DNA of 59,151 bases from Bacillota bacterium (GTDB taxonomy: Bacteria > Bacillota > Clostridia > Clostridiales > Clostridiaceae): contig JAEXLD010000128.1 in the NCBI GenBank assembly GCA_023445445.1, forward strand, positions 1-59,151, in the 5' to 3' direction. The position numbers and the translations under genes were made by a program. The notes below the pieces were generated by a model. It was not told the DNA's origin. It saw only the letters and a program-made list of their open reading frames with translations, and made no database searches. How positions within the stretch are numbered: the stretch's first letter is position 1; every line of letters begins with the position of its first letter. Positions 43,804 through 51,913 of this stretch are shown here, piece by piece.

Positions 43804-45492
43804 TTAATTAATTACTAAAACTTTATTTTTAAATAAAACAATTTTTACATAATTACTATATTTGCAGTCTATTATATCATAATTTTCATCATATTTCCCA
43901 CTAGATAGCTTTATTAAATATCTGTTTATTCTATTTCTTATTAAAATATTTTTATTAACTTTTTCTATCTCAATAGTGTTATTTAACTTTATCATTTTAA
44001 AATCTTTATATTCACTATTGGATAATGATATGAATTTATATTTCTTTAAATCCACACCTTTCTTTGTAGCCACCAAACTTCTTTCTCCCTTATAACTGAT
44101 TAACAATACTCCATCCCTATAATATTCCAGTTTTGGATAAGGACTATAAAAGATAATAAATAAATAGAATAATATTATAGTTGGAAAATAAATAATTTTT
44201 TTATAGCCTCTTCTATAAAAATAAATTGTTATTAGAATTATTATATAACTAACTGATATAATTTCATTTAAAAAAAGTATCCTTGGTAAAATATCAAGTA
44301 ATTTTTCTGAAATTATATCTATAGATAAGGTTGCATAATATGCAATAAAGGCAAGATAATTAAATATAACTTTAAAATTTATTGTTAAAGCTAAAATATT
44401 TCCTAAAATTACAATTGAATTTATTAGTGGCATAAGAATTAAGTTTCCAGCTAGAAATCCTAAGGAAAACTCTCTAAAGTATAATATTAAAAAAGGAAAA
44501 GTAAATACTTGAGAAGATAAACTAATAGCTGTTGCCTCTCTTATTGATTTAGGTAATTTATACAAATCCTTATTAAATTTTTTATTAAATAAAATTATTC
44601 CAATAGTTGATAGAAAACTTAGTTGAAATCCCACTTCGAAAATACTATATGGCTTATATAAAATAAGTATAATGCCTGCCAAAGACAAACCAGCTAAAGG
44701 ATTATAGCTTCTTCTAAAAGGTACAGCTAAGCTTAAGCATAATAACATTATATAGGACCTTACAGTTGATATAGCTGCTCCAGTAAAAATAACATAAATA
44801 ATAGAAAGAATAGGTGCTATTTTATTTCCTAGAGTTTTTTTCAATAAAGAATATACTATAACCATATGAAGTCCTGATACAGATACAGCATGCAACACCC
44901 CTAAATTCTTCATTGAACTTTCGTCTTCTCTATCTAAAAACTCCGTGTATCCAAAAGATATAGATGTTATTAAAGCTGCTCTTCTACTTCCTAGCTTTTC
45001 TCTTAATTTATTATAGATTTCTTCTCTAATTCTATAAATTTTCCCCTTTAAATCTAAATCTAATTTTTCATATTTTTCTACTTTTACTTCCCCTAATATC
45101 CCTCTCTCAATATTAATATCCTTATTAAACTCTATCTTAGCTATTAATCTATCCCCTAATTTAATGTCTTTAAAATCTCCTGATAAATAAACTTTTCTCC
45201 CTTTAATTTCTCCTATACCTCCATAGCTATTTAATGAAATTATTCTTATTTCTACACTGCTATTAACCTCTAAATTATAGTATAAAGAATTATTTATTAT
45301 AGGTATTAGAAAAAATATAAATAATATAACAGCTAAATCCAATCTTTTTAACAAAATAAAAGGAATAAAAAAACAGCTAACAAATAGTATTGCTAGCCAT
45401 TTCTCTTTATAAAAAAGTAAAAATATACAACTTGATAATATAAAAACTATAAATATATAAAGTAATATATTTTCTTTATTCTTTGACTTCAA
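43804..45492 (-). CDS. comEC: ComEC/Rec2-type competence channel lacking the metallo-beta-lactamase domain
   Basis: A 562-residue polytopic protein of the ComEC/Rec2 family, the inner-membrane channel for single-stranded DNA uptake. Several N-terminal helices (residues 10-65) are followed by an OB-like DUF4131 region (about 70-150). The Competence domain starts with LGVLHAVSVSGLHMVIVYSLL and includes many helices to about residue 450. The remaining 110 residues are not a metallo-beta-lactamase fold: no HXHXDH motif is present. The TTG at 45492 is preferred, six nt after GAGGTG; a GTG three codons upstream lies in that site. It follows the P-type ATPase-like gene. Confidence 0.85.
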   Translation of the reverse strand: MKSKNKENILLYIFIVFILSSCIFLLFYKEKWLAILFVSCFFIPFILLKRLDLAVILFIFFLIPIINNSLYYNLEVNSSVEIRIISLNSYGGIGEIKGRKVYLSGDFKDIKLGDRLIAKIEFNKDINIERGILGEVKVEKYEKLDLDLKGKIYRIREEIYNKLREKLGSRRAALITSISFGYTEFLDREDESSMKNLGVLHAVSVSGLHMVIVYSLLKKTLGNKIAPILSIIYVIFTGAAISTVRSYIMLLCLSLAVPFRRSYNPLAGLSLAGIILILYKPYSIFEVGFQLSFLSTIGIILFNKKFNKDLYKLPKSIREATAISLSSQVFTFPFLILYFREFSLGFLAGNLILMPLINSIVILGNILALTINFKVIFNYLAFIAYYATLSIDIISEKLLDILPRILFLNEIISVSYIIILITIYFYRRGYKKIIYFPTIILFYLFIIFYSPYPKLEYYRDGVLLISYKGERSLVATKKGVDLKKYKFISLSNSEYKDFKMIKLNNTIEIEKVNKNILIRNRINRYLIKLSSGKYDENYDIIDCKYSNYVKIVLFKNKVLVIN

Positions 45493-45515
45493 TGGCAACA
45501 CCTCATTTTAAAGTC

Positions 45516-48011
45516 TTACCATTTTTTTATAATTAAATCTGCTATAATAAAAATTAATAGAATCCAAGCAACTATTATTAAAGCAACTAAATTAAATTCA
45601 AATCCCAATAATATAATTAGCATTGTCAATGATAACCCATATATTAAAAGAGTCACTAATAAAAGTTTTATATATTTTAAGTTATTTTTACTAAAAATAT
45701 TACAATTAATAATAGTATCTATAATAGACATACCACCAATAAATAATAATCCTATTACATCTAAGTTGTTTTTCATGAAATATGCTGCTACCATTGGAAG
45801 TAAGGCAAATAAGATACCCTTTAAAATTAATTTTTTGCCCTTATATGACTTATTTCCACATAGTATATTTAATAAAATTACAGGAGATATTAAAAGTAAA
45901 TTTATTAAAATAATATAGTATTCTTTAGCTAAGTTTCCATCTAAAAAATAATATTGGAAATTTAAATATATTATTTCAGTTAAAGTAATAATTGAGTATA
46001 TACTTAATCCTACTTTAACCCCTTCTTTTATTTCATCTTCTCTACTTTTCAAGTTGAAAAATGTTTTTATACTACTTTTTTCAGTATAAACATCTCCTAT
46101 CCTTCTTAACAGCATTGAAACCTTTCCTTTTACTATTCCCACATTTGCCAAGCTTACTATAGATAAATCCGCTAAGTTTTTTCCTTCAGCAATAAATTCA
46201 TAGCCATCATTGTTATATAAGGATATTATTTTATTTCTTATCTCAGGATTAACCTTACAGTAAATTCTCACCTTTGATACTACTTTTATTAATTCCTCTT
46301 CACTTAAGGATTCTAATTCAGCGCCTGAAGCTATTTGATCTTCACTAGAAATTAAACCAATTTTTCTACCCAACACTTCTGCTGATATAATAGACTCCTC
46401 TGTAAATATTATAGGTAAAACTCCATTGTCTATCATTGTATTAATGTCATCTACAACATCATCTACTAATGGATTTTCTAATGCTATAATCCCTACAAAA
46501 ACCAAATTACTTTCTACATTTTCATATTTTGATGGTTCATAATTGAAACTTCTATATGCAAAAGCTTCTGTTAATAAACCTTCCTTTGAAAAACTTAAAT
46601 CTGCAAGTTTAATTTTCATTATATCTTCAGAGGTTATTTCTCTTTCAATACCATTTATTAAAATATGCGTACAAGAATTTAAAATGTTATCTAAATTACC
46701 TCTTGAATTTGATCTATATCCTTTTTTATTTTTATTTACAGTTGTAATAATATTTCCATGAGAAGAATTAGCAATTTCAAATCTCCTCTTATTTAATCCT
46801 TCTAATTGCTGTTTGCTAATAGAATTTTCTTCTCCAAACTTAACATAAGCTAATTCAAATATACTACCTTTTGTATATTTATTATCTATATTAGGTTTAG
46901 AGTTATTACATAACATAGATATATCTATAAGTCTTTTTATATTTATATCAGCTATATCTATTTTATTAGACAAATATATTTGTTCATTTGTATACAACTT
47001 ATCTACCAATAGCTCTTTTCTACTTATATTGCCTATCTTATCCATAAAAAATATTTTTACATCATTTACTAAGGATACAGCAGAAAGGTTATTTATCTCT
47101 ATATTATCCTCAAGTAAAACCTGTTTTCTAAATGCTTTATTATAATATAGTAAAATAAACGGAAATACTATTGAAATAACTGAAAATATCCCTTGTGCTA
47201 AAAGTTCAGTCTTATTTGTTATTTTCCCTGGAAAAACAAAAACTAAGATAGCTTGTACAAGTAATAAACATAAAAGAACTTTCAAGATATTATTTTCAAC
47301 ATTTTTTATAAGTGCATTACTTTTATTATTAGTATTGCTAATAATATTAACTAATTTTCCAAGCTGCGTATTATCTCCTACTTCTACAACTATTCCCTTA
47401 CCAGCACCTTCTTTAACTACAGAACCTCTAAATATCATATTAGAAATTTCACCAATAGAATCTACTGTATAATCTATTTTTATTGAATCCTTCTCTTTTA
47501 TAAAATTATCTCCAGTAACTCCTTTTTCGTCTACTTTAAGATTGTTACTTTCTATAATTCTAATATCTGCAGCTATTATAGAATTTTTTCTAAAGAAAAT
47601 TATATCTCCTTTTACTAAATCCTCAGCTTCAACTAATTTTTCAATTCCTTCTCTTAAAACTAAAACTTGAGATGTATTTAGATTATGTAATATTTCAATT
47701 TCCTTTTCATTCTTTATTTCACTATGTAACTTTATTGCTAAATTACTCAATAGTAAGATGGCTATAATTGCTCCCATTATGTAAAATTCATTTAATAAAA
47801 AAGCTATAATAAATACTAAGTAGACTACTAAATATTTTTGTTTTACTAGCTCTAGTAATAGCTTAAACCTACTTTTAGAATATGGTAAATTTATTTTATT
47901 ATTTTCAACTTCTCTTCTTATACTACAATCATATTCATAAAGGCCTTTATTAATATCACTATTAAATTCTTCTACTACTTTAATCCAAGATTCGCTGTAA
48001 TACTTCTCCAT
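45516..48011 (-). CDS. P-type ATPase-like membrane protein with degenerate catalytic motifs
   Basis: An 831-residue protein with the overall plan of a type II cation P-type ATPase: N-terminal cation-ATPase segment, paired helices at about 60-95, actuator domain (about 115-225), helices at 240-290, P and N domains (320-640), and six or so C-terminal helices. The signature motifs are eroded. TGES is VTGDN (165-169). DKTGT is DKIGN, keeping Asp324 but losing both Thr. The nucleotide site KGAPE is not recognisable. TGD is FTEE (537-540 region). The hinge GDGXNDAP is AEGKNLADL (608-616), losing both Asp. It probably cannot pump by the normal cycle. It lies between spoVAE and comEC. Confidence 0.8.
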   Translation of the reverse strand: MEKYYSESWIKVVEEFNSDINKGLYEYDCSIRREVENNKINLPYSKSRFKLLLELVKQKYLVVYLVFIIAFLLNEFYIMGAIIAILLLSNLAIKLHSEIKNEKEIEILHNLNTSQVLVLREGIEKLVEAEDLVKGDIIFFRKNSIIAADIRIIESNNLKVDEKGVTGDNFIKEKDSIKIDYTVDSIGEISNMIFRGSVVKEGAGKGIVVEVGDNTQLGKLVNIISNTNNKSNALIKNVENNILKVLLCLLLVQAILVFVFPGKITNKTELLAQGIFSVISIVFPFILLYYNKAFRKQVLLEDNIEINNLSAVSLVNDVKIFFMDKIGNISRKELLVDKLYTNEQIYLSNKIDIADINIKRLIDISMLCNNSKPNIDNKYTKGSIFELAYVKFGEENSISKQQLEGLNKRRFEIANSSHGNIITTVNKNKKGYRSNSRGNLDNILNSCTHILINGIEREITSEDIMKIKLADLSFSKEGLLTEAFAYRSFNYEPSKYENVESNLVFVGIIALENPLVDDVVDDINTMIDNGVLPIIFTEESIISAEVLGRKIGLISSEDQIASGAELESLSEEELIKVVSKVRIYCKVNPEIRNKIISLYNNDGYEFIAEGKNLADLSIVSLANVGIVKGKVSMLLRRIGDVYTEKSSIKTFFNLKSREDEIKEGVKVGLSIYSIITLTEIIYLNFQYYFLDGNLAKEYYIILINLLLISPVILLNILCGNKSYKGKKLILKGILFALLPMVAAYFMKNNLDVIGLLFIGGMSIIDTIINCNIFSKNNLKYIKLLLVTLLIYGLSLTMLIILLGFEFNLVALIIVAWILLIFIIADLIIKKW

Positions 48012-48048
48012 AAAACCCCTCCCTATTTAAATTTTCGAATTGAATAAC

Positions 48049-48086
48049 AATAACCTAACAATAATAGTATAAATTGTTAGGTTATT
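48049..48086. terminator. Hairpin after spoVAE
   Basis: Fourteen-bp arms, aataacctaacaat/attgttaggttatt, enclose a 10-nt loop. The T-run is better on the plus strand; on the minus strand the tail reads gttattgttatt. It separates the spoVA operon from the ATPase-like gene. Confidence 0.6.
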
Positions 48087-48124
48087 TTTTAAAAGTATTA
48101 TTTCATCATTTCAAATATACATTA

Positions 48125-48478
48125 TCATTTTGTCTTTGGATTAAATATTAAAGCCATTGTATATCCAAAAAATATTGCAGCTGTAATTCCAGCTGCTGTG
48201 CCTGTTATACCACCAGTAAAAGCTCCAATTAATCCTTTCTCTTCAACAGCCTTTATGGCTCCTTTTGCTAAGGAATTACCAAAACCAGGTAAGGGAATAC
48301 TTGCACCAGCTCCTCCAATTTCAATTATTTTATCATATATTCCAAAGGCACCTAATATAGTTCCTAAAGTAACAAAAATCACTAATATCCTAGCTGGAGT
48401 TAATTTAGTTGTATCCATAAGTATTTGACCTATAACACAAATAATACCACCTACTACAAAAGCACTAACATATACCAT
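48125..48478 (-). CDS. spoVAE: Stage V sporulation protein AE (SpoVAE)
   Basis: A 117-residue membrane protein, part of the SpoVA channel that moves Ca-dipicolinic acid into the forespore and out on germination. Four hydrophobic spans are seen, with the conserved GGAGASIPLPGFGNSLAKGAI and GGITGTAAGITAAIFFGY blocks. AAGGAG precedes the ATG. Last of spoVAC-AD-AE. Confidence 0.95.
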   Translation of the reverse strand: MVYVSAFVVGGIICVIGQILMDTTKLTPARILVIFVTLGTILGAFGIYDKIIEIGGAGASIPLPGFGNSLAKGAIKAVEEKGLIGAFTGGITGTAAGITAAIFFGYTMALIFNPKTK

Positions 48479-48493
48479 AATATTATCTCCTTC

Positions 48494-49513
48494 CTAATTC
48501 TTAAACTCAATTGCCACAGCATGAGCAATTCCAGGAATACTTTCTCCTTGAAGAGAAGATGTAGTACTCATAAGAGCTCCAGTAGATATTAATAAAATGC
48601 TTTTAATTTCTTTTCTTATCATCTTTTTATAGAAATATCCTGATGCCACTACTGCTGAACATCCACAGCCACTTCCACCAGAATCTGTTTTTTGAATATT
48701 ATCATCAAATATCATATCTCCACAATCAAAATAATTACTTCTTATATCATAACCATATTCCAATAATAACTTACAGGTTATTTCCTTTCCTACTTTCCCT
48801 AAATCACCTGTAATAATAGCATCATAATAACTTGGATTTCTTCCAGTATCCTTAAAATGCATAGATATTGTATCCACTGCTGCTGGAGCCATTGCTGCAC
48901 CCATATTATTAGGATCTTTAATTCCATAATCCTTTACTACTCCAGTAGTAATATAAGTAACTTCTGGAAAATCTCCCTCTTTAGCAAGTACCATTGCTCC
49001 TGCACCTGTAACTGTCCACTGTGCTAAAGGACTTCTTTGTGCTCCATATTCTAAAGGAAATCTAAATTGTCTTTCAGCCGAACTAAAATGTGATGATGTT
49101 GCTGCTATTACATATTTTCCAAAACCTCCATCTAACATCATAGATGCCACACTTAAAGATTCAGACATAGTAGAACACGCTCCATAAAGTCCAAAGAAAG
49201 GAATATTAAGTTTCCTTGCTGCAAAGGATGAAGATGTTAATTGATTAAGTAAATCTCCAGCAAATAAATAATCAACATCCTCTTCTTCTATATTTGCCCT
49301 ACCTATGGCAGAAGTTATGGCTGTATATAACATTTCACTTTCTGCCTTTTCAAAGCTTTCCTTACCACATAAATCATCATTTAATATTTCATCAAAATAA
49401 CTTCCTAATGGCCCTTCTCCTTCCTTTGGTCCAACTATAGAATAGGTTGATACAATCTTAGGAGGATTTAATAACCTAACTGTTTGCTTTCCAACTTTTT
49501 TTGTTTTATTCAT
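48494..49513 (-). CDS. spoVAD: Stage V sporulation protein AD (SpoVAD)
   Basis: A 339-residue soluble thiolase-fold protein that binds dipicolinic acid as part of the SpoVA system. Conserved segments include GPKEGEGPLGSYFDE near the N-terminus, LNIPFFGLYGACSTMSESLSVASMML in the middle, and SGGSGCGCSAVVASGYFYKKM near the end. It lies between spoVAC and spoVAE with short gaps. Confidence 0.96.
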   Translation of the reverse strand: MNKTKKVGKQTVRLLNPPKIVSTYSIVGPKEGEGPLGSYFDEILNDDLCGKESFEKAESEMLYTAITSAIGRANIEEEDVDYLFAGDLLNQLTSSSFAARKLNIPFFGLYGACSTMSESLSVASMMLDGGFGKYVIAATSSHFSSAERQFRFPLEYGAQRSPLAQWTVTGAGAMVLAKEGDFPEVTYITTGVVKDYGIKDPNNMGAAMAPAAVDTISMHFKDTGRNPSYYDAIITGDLGKVGKEITCKLLLEYGYDIRSNYFDCGDMIFDDNIQKTDSGGSGCGCSAVVASGYFYKKMIRKEIKSILLISTGALMSTTSSLQGESIPGIAHAVAIEFKN

Positions 49514-49527
49514 AACTATTGCCTTTC

Positions 49528-49998
49528 TTACATTAATAGTTTAATTACATAATAAATTATTCCTATAATAACTGAACTTCCTATTCCGTATACTAGAACA
49601 GGCCCTGCTATAGTAAACATTTTAGCTGCAACTCCAAAAATAAATCCCTCTTTTTTAAATTCAATAGCTGGAGCAACTATGGCATTTGAAAAACCTGTAA
49701 TTGGCACTACTGTTCCAGCTCCACCATAAGAAGCAATTTTATCATATATACCAACACCAGTTAATAATGCTCCTAAAAATACCATAATAATTGGTAGCAA
49801 CATCTTAACATCCTCTTCTTGAAATCCATAATTAGTTAATAATTCTTGGAATACTTGAGCTATTGTGCAAATTCCTCCTCCTACCAAAAAAGCTCTTACA
49901 CAATTTCTAGCTATTCTAGGTTTTGGATTTGTTTGATTAGCAATAATTTTAAACCTTTGTAATATTTGTTGCTCGCTTGGTCTTTTATTTTTAGACAT
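49528..49998 (-). CDS. spoVAC: Stage V sporulation protein AC (SpoVAC)
   Basis: A 156-residue membrane protein with four or five helices. SpoVAC behaves as a mechanosensitive channel in Bacillus and passes dipicolinic acid. A short cytoplasmic leader (KRPSEQQILQRFKIIANQTNPKP) precedes the first helix; SYGGAGTVVPITGFSNAIVAPAIEFKKEG is the family block shared with SpoVAE. AAAGGAG lies upstream of the ATG. First gene of the spoVA operon, expected to be SigG-controlled; I could not place a convincing SigG promoter. Confidence 0.95.
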   Translation of the reverse strand: MSKNKRPSEQQILQRFKIIANQTNPKPRIARNCVRAFLVGGGICTIAQVFQELLTNYGFQEEDVKMLLPIIMVFLGALLTGVGIYDKIASYGGAGTVVPITGFSNAIVAPAIEFKKEGFIFGVAAKMFTIAGPVLVYGIGSSVIIGIIYYVIKLLM

Positions 49999-50085
49999 AA
50001 GAATACTCCTTTCTATAATTCTCTCAATTTATTATTCCTCTTTATAAAAAAATCAACACTGGTACTTTTTTCAATATAAAAAAAT

Positions 50086-50147
50086 AGAGAAAAAATATAA
50101 TGCTAATTTTAACTTTATCAGTGAAATTAACATTATATTTTTTCTCT
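50086..50147 (-). terminator. Terminator of the spoIIA operon
   Basis: Seventeen-bp arms, agagaaaaaatataatg (50086-50102) and cattatattttttctct (50131-50147), with an inner taattt/aaatta stem. The hairpin lies 46 bp past the sigF stop. Confidence 0.75.
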
Positions 50148-50192
50148 TAAATTCTACATTAAAATTTAATAAAAGGTCTTTTAAATGAACAT

Positions 50193-50948
50193 TTATTCTT
50201 GTAATTTTTCTTTCATCAATCCTAAAACCTTTTTTTCTATTCTTGAAACTTGAACTTGGCTAATTCCAAGCATCTTAGCAACTTGCACTTGGGTTTTATC
50301 TTTAAAATATCTAAGCATAATGATTTGTCTTGATTTACTATCTAAACTCCTTAATGCTTCCTTAAGTGCAATTCTATTTATCATATCACTATCATCTTCA
50401 CCCTTTTCGCTTAATTTATCTATAAGTAAAACAGGAGCTCCATCATCTTGGTGAATAATATCATAGAGATATTGCATATTAACGGAAGATTCTATGGCAA
50501 ATAAAATTTCTTCTTTATCTATGCGTGAATATTCAGACAATTCTTCTATAGTTGGTTCCCTATCTAATTTCTTAGTTAATTCTTCCTTATCAAAATGAAG
50601 CTTTCTAGCTAGGCTTTTTACATTTCTACTAACCTTAATTATTCCATCATCTCTTATAAATCTCTTTATTTCTCCTATTATCATAGGAACTGCATAAGTA
50701 GAAAATTTAACATTAAACTTATCATCAAAATTATTAATAGCCTTAACTAAACCAATAGATCCTATTTGAAATATATCTTCATAATCATATCCCCTATTTA
50801 GAAATTTTTTACTAATAGAAGATACAAGAGGTAAATTCATTTCAATAACCTTATTCATAGCCTCTTGATTACCTGCTTTAGCTAGAGGTATTAATTTTGA
50901 ATTATCTTCGTAATTATACACCTCTTTTCTTACATTTCCGTTTTCCAT
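50193..50948 (-). CDS. sigF: Forespore sigma factor SigF
   Basis: The first compartment-specific sigma factor, active in the forespore after septation; 251 residues. Region 2: PLVSSISKKFLNRGYDYEDIFQIGSIGLVKAINNFD and KFSTYAVPMIIGEIKRFIRDDG. Region 3: VSRNVKSLARKLHF. Region 4: QIIMLRYFKDKTQVQVAKMLGISQVQVSRIEKKVL. It follows spoIIAB by 9 nt. Its activity is held by SpoIIAB until SpoIIAA frees it. Confidence 0.97.
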   Translation of the reverse strand: MENGNVRKEVYNYEDNSKLIPLAKAGNQEAMNKVIEMNLPLVSSISKKFLNRGYDYEDIFQIGSIGLVKAINNFDDKFNVKFSTYAVPMIIGEIKRFIRDDGIIKVSRNVKSLARKLHFDKEELTKKLDREPTIEELSEYSRIDKEEILFAIESSVNMQYLYDIIHQDDGAPVLLIDKLSEKGEDDSDMINRIALKEALRSLDSKSRQIIMLRYFKDKTQVQVAKMLGISQVQVSRIEKKVLGLMKEKLQE

Positions 50949-50957
50949 TTAATTCAC

Positions 50958-51389
50958 CTAACTTACTGTATTAAATTTCTTCTTCATAATAACTTTTGTA
51001 CCTTTTCCATATTCACTAAAAACTTCTAAGTTATCCATAAAGGTTTCCATAACAGTAAAGCCCATTCCAGACCTTTCTAATTCTGTTTTAGAAGTATATA
51101 ATGGCTCCATAGCTTGCTTAATATCCTTTATTCCTTTGCCATAGTCTTCAATTATTATGGTTATTTCATTTCCAGTGATACTTGCCTCTATTTTGATTAT
51201 ACCCTCTTTTTTATTTTCATAACCATGTATAATAGAATTTGTTACAGCTTCTGAAACTGATGTTTTTACATCTGTCAATTCTTCAACCGTTGGGTCTAAT
51301 TGAGAAACAAAAGCAGCTACTGCTACTCTTGCAAAACCTTCATTTTCGGATTTGCTCATTAATTCAATACTAACTTTATTATCAACCAT
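50958..51389 (-). CDS. spoIIAB: Anti-sigma F factor SpoIIAB
   Basis: A 143-residue GHKL-fold serine kinase that binds SigF and phosphorylates SpoIIAA. The N box is VSEAVTNSIIHGYEN, the G1 box IIIEDYGKGIKDI, and the G2 segment ERSGMGFTVMETFMD. GGAGGG precedes the ATG. Middle gene of the spoIIA operon. Confidence 0.97.
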   Translation of the reverse strand: MVDNKVSIELMSKSENEGFARVAVAAFVSQLDPTVEELTDVKTSVSEAVTNSIIHGYENKKEGIIKIEASITGNEITIIIEDYGKGIKDIKQAMEPLYTSKTELERSGMGFTVMETFMDNLEVFSEYGKGTKVIMKKKFNTVS

Positions 51390-51402
51390 TTTAAACCCTC
51401 CA

Positions 51403-51738
51403 TTAAATATTCACTATGGCTTCATCAATATTTCCATAAACATCAATTATCTTATACATTCCCGAAATCTCAAAAACTTTATTTACTGTTCTATTTATTT
51501 CAGCCACACATAACTTTCCATTTCTATTTTGCATTTTTTTATATCTGCCTATAACAACGCCTATTCCAGAGCTGTCCATAAAAGTAACTCCACTAAAATT
51601 CAATATAACTTTTCTTATGTTATCCCTATCTATTCTATCATCTATCTTAACCCTAACTTCCTCTGCACTATGATGATCTAACTCCCCCATAAGTCTAATT
51701 ATAAGAGTATCATCTCGTTTCTCAAATTTAAGATACAT
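51403..51738 (-). CDS. spoIIAA: Anti-anti-sigma factor SpoIIAA
   Basis: A 111-residue STAS-domain protein. When unphosphorylated it displaces SigF from SpoIIAB. The phosphorylation site is in VTFMDSSGIGVVIGRYK (Ser56/Ser57). The ATG at 51738 is set by AGAGGA six nt upstream and by alignment with the normal family N-terminus; an upstream start would add 16 residues not seen in the family. A perfect palindrome covers part of that ribosome binding site. First gene of the operon. Confidence 0.95.
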   Translation of the reverse strand: MYLKFEKRDDTLIIRLMGELDHHSAEEVRVKIDDRIDRDNIRKVILNFSGVTFMDSSGIGVVIGRYKKMQNRNGKLCVAEINRTVNKVFEISGMYKIIDVYGNIDEAIVNI

Positions 51739-51746
51739 ACAAATTC

Positions 51747-51769
51747 CTCTAAAGTAAATTACTTTAGAG
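51747..51769. promoter_or_regulatory. 23-bp palindrome overlapping the spoIIAA ribosome binding site
   Basis: ctctaaagtaa-a-ttactttagag. In the mRNA it forms an 11-bp stem whose distal arm ends in AGAG of the AGAGGA Shine-Dalgarno. It could be a translation-masking hairpin or a DNA operator. Confidence 0.55.
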
Positions 51770-51860
51770 AACACCCCCTTCACCAAGTATAATTTCCTTC
51801 TTTTTCCATAATTTTAACATATTAGTTTATTTATAGTCAAACATAATTATGCATTAATAT

Positions 51861-51899
51861 AAAAAAGAATTAATATATTTATAATATTAATTCTTTTTT
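51861..51899 (-). terminator. Terminator of the Lon-like gene
   Basis: Sixteen-bp arms, aaaaaagaattaatat and complement, with a 7-nt loop. Confidence 0.75.
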
Positions 51900-51913
51900 A
51901 TATTATATTTTAT

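Noticed and set aside
49999..50085. SigG promoter for spoVAC
   Set aside because: Expected from biology, but I could not align both elements at the right spacing.
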